In this document: piece by piece, positions 55,921 to 64,000 of the stretch | Position numbering within the stretch: the stretch's first letter is position 1 | How the letters are laid out: each line of letters begins with the position of its first letter | Assembly (NCBI GenBank): GCA_035772735.1 | Contig: JASDFA010000007.1 | Coordinates: 74,672,501-74,736,500 of the forward strand | Origin: Datura wrightii | Lineage: Eukaryota; Streptophyta; Magnoliopsida; Solanales; Solanaceae | Direction of reading: 5' to 3' | DNA length: 64,000 nt | Notes under the pieces: model-generated | What the model was told of the DNA's origin: nothing | Databases searched by the model: none | The model's input: only the letters and a program-made list of their open reading frames with translations | Translations under genes and position numbers: made by a program

Positions 55921-57789
55921 CTTTTTACATATCATGCATATGGAGACTCCCACATAACTAATTTAGCAAGATAATTCAAGTTACCGCTCTAATGATTACG
56001 TAAGATACAAGCTAAAGATCGAGCATGCACGATTTGATCATTGAAATGAAGTACAACTCTATTAAGACTTCTTAACCTCAAGAATCGACTCTCAATCTTA
56101 GCAAACTCATGCAAATCAACTGATTAAGAAATCCCACATGAATTATATCCTTCATTCAACATGTGCCCCTCACGGAAAGAGAGTTACCCAATCACACGCA
56201 AAAACAATTTTTAAATCACAACATGTGTGGGTACATGCATAGAATTTCACTCACTCTCACAAAGAATTCACATGCATCATGTAATGACCCATAAGCTTGC
56301 CCTTAGTGTTTTATTCCACTAATTTAAGGATGTATGAATGTAAGATCAAGTAGGACTTAATGGGTTGTAATGTAAGCTGAGGGGCGAGTAGGTACTATTC
56401 TGGCCAAGAATAGTGACTATCTTTCCCAAGCGCCTTTTAATACATTACGCCCTCATTAAGAACTTCCCTTCCCTTACTTTACCTTTTTCTCCTTTCATCT
56501 TTCTTTTTCCTCTTATGTTCCCCCTTTCTTTAGGCACTTTTAGCTTATTAGTAAGGAGTTCTATAAATAATTTTTCATTAATTTGTTTTCTTGCTCCTTA
56601 CTAATAATCAACCATTTTCACACAAGTGTACCTTTGTCCTTTTCTCACTTCTACAACTTGCTACTTTTCCTTTCTTTTCATTCATCTCACTCCTTTACTC
56701 CTTCTGATTTTTTTTTTCACTCAAGCGCTTAGGAGTTTTGGATCAAACACAAGGCTAATGAAAGAAAAAGGATTAAGCTTATGTTGCAGCTGTCAAAGAA
56801 TAGGCTCAAGGCTCAACGGGGCTAACTAGGATTAATCTTTCCAGGTAGGTAAAATGAGGGATACACATTTGGTTCATTCAAGGAAATGCCTAAATCATCT
56901 CCTACAATTCACCTCCTTTATTTCGTTTTATAAACACACCAGGCAAGTTCTAAACATTCCACAATAGCACAGAATACTCAAAAACCTTACACTCATGGCA
57001 CATGCTCAAAGCAAGACACATTCATCGGACTCTTACTCAGCTAATCACAAGAATTCAAAATTAAGCTTCAATCATATTGAGTCAAATTCAAGAGCCTAAG
57101 CGTCTCACACAAAGTTATACACCTGCATGCTTCACACCGAACATACTTGCATCTTACAATCACGTATAGCACATAAAAAGAACATCAAGCACCAATTAGT
57201 TATGGTTTCAAAAACCCAACACCTACCGACTACTTTTCCTCAAGACGGTCTTCATCCATCCATCGTCGGAAACAGTCCCTAACTATGACTAAAAACACTA
57301 TATACAGACAAAGGAAAGAAAAAATAAAATTTTTATTCTTCGGTTCAAAGATCCCCCCGTCGGAAAAGAACCGCAAAGAAAAACCAACGGGTGATGAAGT
57401 CCTTCTTAATTCACAAAAAATTTTCAAATTTTTCAAATTTCTCAAGCATTAGCATTACATTCACCACAACTTGTTAAGCACAAAAATTTAGAAATTTTTC
57501 TCACCCCACACTTAAATCATGCTATGTCCTCGTAGCATCAAATTAAAATTTGAAGGACAAGAAATACTCCCTGAGCCTCTATGCCAAGCTAAAAGCATGC
57601 TTTCCTTTCAAGTTTTAAGAGGTGGGTGTTTGACCCAACACTTCTTCTATTCCATGCTCTTTAGCTTCCACCGTCTCGGTACTCAGACTTCCCTCCATCT
57701 ATGCTTAACTTTCCACCACAACAACAAACAAAATGACAATAACAAAATCAAAACAACAACCAGAATTAACAAGGTGTACCTGAGGTACC
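55921..57789 (-). other. Long non-coding 3' region of D2
   Basis: Matches 40733-42591 in D1 closely along its whole length. No domain is recognised on either strand. A purine-rich (sense) run lies near 56460-56530. Conservation between copies reflects common descent; I see no evidence of coding. Confidence 0.6.
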
Positions 57790-57838
57790 CTTGGGTTGCC
57801 TCCCAAGCAGCGCCTTATTTTACGTCGTGGCCCGACAT
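57790..57838 (-). repeat. Two-hairpin block of D2
   Basis: CTTGGGTTGCCTCCCAAG at 57790-57807 is intact; the palindrome at 57822-57838 reads ACGTCGTGGCCCGACAT, with two changes relative to D1. Confidence 0.75.
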
Positions 57839-57904
57839 GGACTATCCTTTTCAGGACATCCTCATACCTGGGTTCTCTTTTGAGAACCATCTCCTTCTCT
57901 TCTG

Positions 57905-58621
57905 CTATTTAGAGGAGACAGCCTCCACTCTGTTACTCTCTTTCTCCAACTTCTTCTCAATTTGAAGCCCTTTATCAGACTCGGGCTGAACACTTGTAAT
58001 TGCCTTTGGCCCCACACCTGTGGAATCCTCCACCCCACACTTATCCTCTGCCAACACACTAACCTGACAAAGGTTTCTATAGTGTGCAGATGGGTTCATT
58101 TCTTGGTAAACGCGGAAGATTTCTTCTTCATCCTCAACCCTCATTTTCAGGGTCACTGCTTTCAAATCAATCACCGCTCCTCCAGTGGCCAAGAATGGCC
58201 GTCCCAAGATCAGGGGTACCTGGTCATCAACCTGAAAATCCAAGACAATAAATTCAGCAGGTATAATGAACTTACCTACTTTGATGAGAAGGTCCTCTAT
58301 TATTCCATCAGGTGTCACTCGCGACTTGTCAGCCAGCTGCAGCATCAACCTTGTCGGCCTCGGTTTTCCCAACCCCAGGGTGTTGAATAAGGATAGGGGC
58401 ATTAAATTGACTGCTGCCCCTAAGTCACACAAAGCTCGTAGCACCTCAGCTTTACCAATTTGTATGGGGAGTGTAAAAGTCCCTGGGTCTTTGAGCTTCT
58501 TTGGCATTTTGCTCAATACCCTGTGACTGCACTGCTCAGTCAGTGCTACAGTCTAGACGTCCACCAATCTAACTTTGTTCGCCATCACTTCCTTCAAGTA
58601 TTTAGCATACTTGGTCATTCC
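57905..58621 (-). pseudogene. Protease of D2
   Basis: Open from 58516 to 57905 (203 codons) in the same frame as gag: LKDPGTFTLPIQIGKAEVLR, catalytic CDLGAAVNLMPL, LGKPRPTRLMLQLADKSRVT and VPLILGRPFLATGGAVIDL. The link YAKYLKEVMANKVRLVDV lies upstream, between a TAG at about 58622 and a second TAG near 58551. The active-site region looks intact (DLGA type). The C-terminal tail ends 65 bases before the two-hairpin block. Confidence 0.88.
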
Positions 58622-60364
58622 CTACAAGACATCAAGAAGAGGCAAATTTATGTGAAGTTCTCTGAAGCTCTCAAAGAACTTTTTGAAGCATTCCTCTTCC
58701 TTGCTCTTTCTGAATTTCTGAGGGAATGGTGGTGGTGGTCTTTGTGCTGGCTGCAATGAAAGTTCCGCATTTTGTTGCCCAGCACTCTGATTATCTCCCA
58801 TGTTGATGGATGGTCCTGGTCTAACCAACTCCGGCTGCACCTCCTTTCTCAGCTCTTTTTGCACTACATCAGCTAATTGCTTACCGCTTCTCAGAGTGAT
58901 GGCATTGATCTGCCGGGGGTTAGGATCTGTGTCGCTGGGTAATCCCCCTTGTGATCTCATATTTTGAGCAGCTGCTATCTGACCCACTTGTTTTTCAAGA
59001 TTGCGGGTGGCTACTTGCTGATTCATTAAGTCTGTTGCCATCCTCGCCTGATTTTCTGCTAACTGATTCTGGGTCTCCATAATTTTCTGCAGTGTTTCCT
59101 CAATGCTGTTACTCAATTGCCCATCATTCTGCCTATTCTGCTGATACTACTGTTGTTGAGGTTGCATATAATTCTACTTTTGGTTTCCACCCCAAGAAAT
59201 ATTCGGGTGGCCCTGCCAATTTCTGTTGTAACTGGTTTCAAAATTCTGATTGTTGCACTGCACATTACTAACAAAATTGACTGACTCCGGATTGGCTCCA
59301 CAAGATTATGCATAGTGCCCATTATTACCACAAATTTCACACCAACTCGGAGCTTGCTGAACTGCATTAACCTGGCCCTGGCGTTGGTTCATACTCAGTT
59401 TATTGAACTGAGTCATCATCTGATGCTGGAATGAAGATAACTGTGCTGCCAAGGCATTCAAACCATCTACTTCTATCAACCCTGATCTCTTTCCTGCCCC
59501 TCTCGATGACTCGTTGTGCCACTCTGGATTTCCTTGTGCAATTCTGTTCAACAAAGTGTACAACTCATCATATGTCTTATCCAAGGCTTGCCCACCCGAT
59601 GCAGAGTCTAGTAATATTTTTGTGTGTGGGTCTAGACTTTCTACAAAGGTATGAGCCAGCACTTCATTTAATTGCTGGTGATGGGGGCAATCTCTCAACA
59701 ATGACTTGAATCTTTCCCAAGCCATATATAAGTTCTCATCAGGCCTCTGCTTGAAACTGAGTATTTCACTTCTCAACCTTGCAGTTTTGCCTGAGGGGAA
59801 GAATCTGATAAGGAACTTCTTAGCCAAGTCATTCCATGAAGTTATGGAGTTCGGTGGCTCAGCCTTCAGCCACTTTTTCACCTCTCCTAACAGTGAAAAT
59901 GGGAAGAGGGTCATTCGGACATAATCTGTGGACACGCCGGTGGGGACAAACGTTTCACTAATCTCTAAAAAGCTCTGTAAGTGCTGCTGCGGGTCCTCAT
60001 GTGCCATCCCAGTGAATTGACCACTAGAATGTAACAGCTGCACCGTGTTCTGTTTAAGCTCAAAGTGCCCTCCAGGCTTCGGTTTACGGATGCTAGAGGT
60101 CACATTCGTCGCTAGTGGGATTGCCACTTCGCGAACTGGTCTTGCTGCCATTGCTTCTGATGACAATTGTGCTTGTACCGCGGGTGGTTGTTGTTGTACC
60201 TTTTCTTGAAGTCTCTTCAGCTTTTTCTCTAGAGCTACTCTCCTTCGCAAATGGATTTGACGTTCAGGTTCTAGCAACGGTTCCACAAGCTCTCTATTTC
60301 TAGCCAGCTCGGCAGGACAACCTGTCACCTGCAAATAATAGACTAAGACCAAGTTTCTCAACAC
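58622..60364 (-). pseudogene. gag of D2, one frame with in-frame stops
   Basis: The first 352 codons (60364-59309) are open. AELARNRELVEPLLEPERQI is the N-terminus; SITSWNDLAKKFLIRFFPSG, RPDENLYMAWERFKSLLRDC and ESLDPHTKILLDSASGG form the retrotransposon Gag capsid domain; WCEICGNNGHYA starts a CX2CX4HX4C knuckle that is cut by TAA. The same frame goes on through CGANPESVNFVSN, stops near 59172 and 59136, then NSIEETLQKIMETQNQLAEN (coiled coil), RQINAITLRSGKQLAD and PPPPFPQKFRKSKEEE to TAG at 58622. No frameshift is seen over about 580 codons. All stops look like CAA/CAG to TAA/TAG. Confidence 0.9.
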
Positions 60365-60420
60365 TTAAGGAAATTTCAAAAATCACAAAAGAACAGATAA
60401 ATTATCAAAACTTCGCCGAG

Positions 60421-60438
60421 TCCCTGGCAACAGCACCA
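60421..60438 (-). other. Primer binding site of D2 (tRNA-Asp, decayed)
   Basis: TCCCTGGCAACAGCACCA differs from D1's exact tRNA-Asp site at three positions, all consistent with C-to-T or G-to-A change. Confidence 0.85.
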
Positions 60439-60444
60439 AAAACT

Positions 60445-61881
60445 TGACGTGCCCTCAATCGCGTGTCTGCAAGTGTACGGGTCGTGCAAGTAATATAGTG
60501 GCTCTTTTAGAGAACCGAAATGTCAAACCCACAGGGACTGGACCCATTCCTCTAACTCTCCATTTCTAGTTGATCTTAAATACCTCGAGTGTTGGTTATA
60601 GACGTTTTCGATTGAGATTAATTAAGTCTAAGTTTGGGTCAACGAAATATTCTGAAATTACTCTAGGAGCAACATAGAGTCAAAACCAATTGATCATGCG
60701 ATACTATGAATTTCAATGGGTTAAGCATGGAACTATCAATTATTATTTCACATAATTAGAATTGCATGTTTATGGTCTTTCGATCCTCTAAACACGGCAA
60801 TCTAGCCTTAGTGCATCATTGTGAGCGAGGAGTTTAATTTTCTAGTCGCGGGCAATCAATTATGTTGTGGTTTACGGGGAAACGATTAGGGACTTTCGTG
60901 CGTCTAACCATTTAACTCAACTTAGCCTCACAACTACTTCTTCGAGTGGTGATGTGACATCCCAAGTTGGTCTTTCATAACCCCCGTGTGTCAACCAAGC
61001 ACGGTGTTAGGTATATTTCTATCCTGACACAAAAATCTCTCCCGAGATACAAACATGCTCCTCACATTCTCATGTCCTGACCTAGGTAATGCTTTCACAA
61101 GCTATTACTCAAGCTAACACATATGCTTTCATGGTGATCAATCATAAAAACAACCAACAATCTAGAATGCAAGACGAAAACAACAATCAATAACGTAATT
61201 CCAAAACAATTTCATAAAATCACAATCATAATTCATGGCTTCAACCCTAGAGGAAGGGTTCTTGCCATTTATGTTCGTAAAACTACAACTAACTACTACT
61301 AAACTAACATACTTACATGAATTTGGTAGATGAGAAGGGAATTTGACAAACCCTAGATGAGTTCTCCCACTTCTCCCTTCACTCCTAGGTAGTTTTCCAG
61401 AATAAAATCGTGACCCCATGATTTTAGGAGCTAAGGGTTCAATTTATACTATGCTGAAAAATTGCAAAATTTGGCCTGTGGTGGAACAGCAACGTGTCAC
61501 GGAGCTGAACGCCCTAATTGACTTCCGTGACACGAAAGTAACGCGTACCCTCACTGGAATGTGCCAAAAAATGTAATTTTTGGCCAAGTGTTGCCGCGTT
61601 GGCAGCGTGCCACGGCCCCTATCGCGCAGGGTGCCAGTTATTGCGTGTTTTCTTGTTGACTTTCACGTTTTGCTCTTGTTTCCATTCCTCCACTTCACCA
61701 AATCATGAATTAGTTCCTCAAATGCATAATTAACCTTCAAAAACAAGGAATAATCATGATGGTTAGTATATATATTCACATTTATATAGAATCACATTAA
61801 AATATGTAAAATAACTTAGATAAACAAGACTAAATTAAGGTATAAAGCGTATCTCGGGCATGCTATTTTTGCCCGTGATCA
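60445..61881 (-). repeat. 5' LTR of D2
   Basis: 1437 bp, plus-strand TGACGTGCCCTC to CCCGTGATCA, next to TSD ACCAT at 61882-61886. Very similar to 54446-55883. The inverted repeat at 61492-61535 has slightly decayed arms. Confidence 0.92.
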
Positions 61882-61886
61882 ACCAT

Positions 61887-63072
61887 CATTCCTTCTCCCT
61901 TATTCCTCTCACTCACAACCTCGGCTTCTGTCTTTGTATCCATTTCTATTGTAGTTGTCTCGATATTGGTTCCGACCTTGATTTCCAGAAGCTTGGCACC
62001 AACTGTCTTGTCTAGACGCTTTGGCATAGGCCTGGAAACTCGCCACCTAGTTATCCAAGAAGTTTGCCTCCTCCTTAGAATCTAAATGCTCTGGCCCTAG
62101 TTCCTATCCCTGTGTTCCCACTGCATTAACTTTTCTGGCTCCAACTCCCATGATATGCTTCATGAGTAGGTCAAATGATGTACGCATAGGGTCAATTCCT
62201 GATCACGCTCCTCCTCCTTCTTTCATTGGTCTATAGTGATACCAATAACATATGTACCAACAGTTGCTTTCGCTTCTTGGGTTTGTCATGCCGTGTTAGT
62301 TTTGGTCACTCTGTCAAGAATAGTGGCAGCTTACTCCCAAGTGTGACTCATCAGTGTTCCTCCCACCACAGTATCTGCCAAAGCTTTAGAATTGTGTTCA
62401 ATGACCTATAGAAATTCTCCAACAAACTGTCATCTAGAATTTTGTGGTTTGGCACTTGGTCATTTTCTTCTTAAATCTTAACCAGGTCATGCAATGCCTC
62501 GTTTTCATTTGTCGTAAATTGTAGATCTTATCCTTAAGATGTAGCATCCTGGAGGGTGGAAAGAATCTCTTTAGAAAAGCTTGTTTGAGCTCCCTCTAGT
62601 TCATAATGGATTCATTAGGAAACTTCGATAACCATAAAGTGGCTTCCCTAGACAGATAGAATGGGAAGAGTATCAGTCTTATTGTGCCCTGACTGACACC
62701 GGGCTACCAGTATGCCTGGCATATTCCAAGAAAGTTCATTAAGTGCAGGTTGGCATCCCCGACCGCATGACCACTAAACACCCCTTTCATATTGAGGAAC
62801 TGAATTATGGTGCTAGTGATATCAAATAGTCGCGCATTAGGAAAAAGTGGTGGTATGATAGCTCTAGTTGACCCGACTTAATCAATATCCAAGTCATCCT
62901 AATCAAAGAATTGAGGGGCATATCTCTGGACTTTGTTGCCCCTTCCATAGAGACCAGCGTTCACAATTTCATCTTGAGCATCAGTGGCTTCTTGAAGTGC
63001 AGCTTGCCGAGCTAGCTCGGCTTGCCTAGCTTCTTCAGCAAGACGGGCATCTCTCTGCTCTTGATTCTCCAT
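61887..63072 (-). pseudogene. gag N-terminal portion of C', decayed
   Basis: ATG at 63072 gives MENQEQRDARLAEEARQAEL. Then LYGRGNKVQRYAPQFFD, IIPPLFPNARLFDITSTIIQ, FSGHAVGDANLHLMNFLGIC, IRLILFPFYLSREATLWL and AFLKRFFPPSRMLHLKDKI match the Athila-type Gag capsid, with several TAG/TGA stops. Near the D2 junction the Arg/Asn-rich nucleocapsid (RDNYNRNGYKDRSRG) matches the start of the window in C. The rest of the frame continues at 54445 beyond D2. Confidence 0.85.
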
Positions 63073-63248
63073 CTTCCGCAGTGTTCTTTAAATTTCAAGA
63101 CCCAAAGGAATCAGGGGGTTTTCACTCAATAGAGTACTTGGCATTCACCAAGCGACAACCAGTGAGTGTCAAAAACAAAAAGAAAACGAAAATGAGGAAA
63201 TAATAATCAAAAGTTAAATACAAGAAATTAATCTAATCTAAGTCGTAT

Positions 63249-63266
63249 TCTCCGGCAACGGCACCA
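63249..63266 (-). other. Primer binding site of C' (tRNA-Asp type)
   Basis: TCTCCGGCAACGGCACCA differs at two positions from the 3' end of tRNA-Asp as seen in D1. Five bases separate it from the 5' LTR at 63272. Sharing of tRNA-Asp between C and D fits one broader lineage. Confidence 0.85.
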
Positions 63267-63271
63267 CTTTT

Positions 63272-64000
63272 TGATAACACTCAAACTCACACTCCTGAAA
63301 AAGTATGAAGTGAACGTTCCCAATAATGAAGCCAACAAAGAGGTTGGGGTCGAACCCGTAGGGAATAAGGTAAGAACTAGACTAATGCCGGTATTTAAGC
63401 TTTTTGGTGGGTTATCTCCAAATTGGGGGGTTTTATAGAAAAACAATTGTAAAATAAATGTAAAAATCAACTGTTGTTAATCATGGTTTGCAATTAACTA
63501 GGGTAAGTGTTCCCCATGGCCTCATAACTACTTCAGGTTTACACTCATAATCAATCCCAATGCTTACTTAGAGAAATGATAACTAGGGTTCATCCAACCA
63601 ACTGGTTCGTCCCTATTGGATGACTATACTCAATAACCGAGTTAGGTCTTATGAACGATTCCAAATTAACCTTTATCGATTTGTTCAAAAGTAACTATCC
63701 TGCGACCATAGTTCAAGTTATACAATGATCATAAAAATCAATGCTTTATTGTAATTTCTCTTTTTCTAATCTCTACCTCTCTAGGTTCAAGCAAGTAAAG
63801 AATTAGGGCAAGTCTTAATTTTGCGATTCGTTAAGAAACATTAAAGATGAAGAGAATACAATACAAGCGTTTAGCATTGGTTTTGAATCACTTTGTGTAA
63901 CCCAGTTCGTTAATCCAGTGTGGTTCCACAACCCAAGTTCTGGAGGTTTTGACCTCTCATTATTGTAAGATTGTGTTTATATTCATAGACAAACACAATT
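63272..64000 (-). repeat. 5' LTR of C', 3' portion (continues beyond window)
   Basis: Plus-strand start TGATAACACTCAAACTCAC, aligning with 38162-38890 and with the complement of about 7570-8298. U5 box near 63349-63365. The LTR's sense start and the TSD lie outside the window. Confidence 0.88.

Larger units (their letters stand above)
54446..61881 (-). mobile_element. Element D2: gag-protease non-autonomous LTR retrotransposon, TSD ACCAT
   Basis: 7436 bp bounded by ACCAT at 54441-54445 and 61882-61886. LTRs are 1438 and 1437 bp. In the minus sense: 5' LTR, decayed tRNA-Asp site, one long gag-protease frame with in-frame stops, the two-hairpin block, 1.9 kb non-coding, hairpin, PPT, 3' LTR. 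There is no RT, RNase H or integrase. It is a fuller relative of D1 and fits the TR-GAG class of non-autonomous elements. Confidence 0.92.
38162..64000 (-). mobile_element. Element C': second copy of the C family, inverted relative to C (5' end outside window)
   Basis: In the minus sense the order is 5' LTR (from beyond 64000 to 63272), tRNA-Asp primer site, gag, protease, two-hairpin block, palindrome-rich spacer, accessory ORF, hairpin, purine tract, PPT and 3' LTR (45716 to 38162). It is interrupted by D2 in gag, G in the spacer and D1 in the 3' LTR. Without these insertions the part in the window is about 10.4 kb. No pol domain lies between protease and accessory ORF, as in C. It is inserted in the LINE zf-RVT region; the bases next to the LTR are TTAAG and the other TSD is outside. 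Confidence 0.88.

Noticed and set aside
59113..59367. 84-codon minus-strand frame within D2 gag
   Set aside because: It is in a different frame from the continuous gag-protease reading, which carries the zinc knuckle and its flanks.

Overview
The window is plant nuclear DNA made essentially only of nested, decayed retrotransposons; I found no host gene. The identifying marks are Ty3/Gypsy gag-pol of the Tekay/Del chromovirus type, Athila-like gag-protease, the 'putative plant transposon protein' domain, a plant LINE, 5-bp target-site duplications (TSDs), tRNA-Asp and initiator tRNA-Met primer sites, and AT-rich sequence whose coding frames are full of TAG/TGA/TAA. The proteins look like those I associate with Solanaceae (pepper/tomato/potato-like); that family call is recognition only and is moderate to low confidence.

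Layout (letters are my own names). C (1-8298, +) is the right part of a non-autonomous Athila-like element: gag-protease, a stem-loop pair, a non-coding stretch with many copies of a short palindrome, a plant-transposon-protein ORF, then the 3' LTR. It sits in the 5' LTR of A (8299-31394, +), a Tekay chromovirus. A also carries solo LTR H (10448-11869) between gag and protease, and a second chromovirus B (15333-29028, -) near its 3' end. B's 3' LTR is split by a 4.4-kb solo LTR E (17123-21478) with a minisatellite. Right of A lies a LINE (about 31395-38161, +) lacking most of its endonuclease, interrupted in the reverse transcriptase by solo LTR F (34824-36642) and again by C' (38162 to beyond 64000, -), a second copy of C in opposite orientation. 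C' itself holds D1 (39105-44974, -) in its 3' LTR, solo LTR G (50529-52651, +) in its non-coding spacer and D2 (54446-61881, -) in its gag. D1 and D2 are gag-protease-only elements.

Nearly every junction is supported: matching TSDs for B (TTACC), E (CCCCA), F (GATCA), H (CCATC), D1 (ACAGA) and D2 (ACCAT), and an imperfect pair for G. Insertions are nested at least three deep (E in B in A; D1, D2 and G in C' in the LINE).

The most interesting signals are regulatory rather than coding. (1) Many degenerate copies of a 9-bp palindrome with two CpGs, ACGASTCGT, occur in the U3 regions of the A/B/F/G LTRs and also in the LTR and internal spacer of the unrelated C family; its CpG-decayed form is the bZIP (GCN4/AP-1) site TGASTCA. 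(2) Family D carries a different promoter-proximal inverted repeat with a constant 18-nt loop. (3) C and D share a two-hairpin block right after the gag-protease stop. (4) C, D and H share a 16-18-bp U5 box 74-80 bp from the LTR end. (5) Families C and D lack pol in both copies, so they must have been mobilised in trans.
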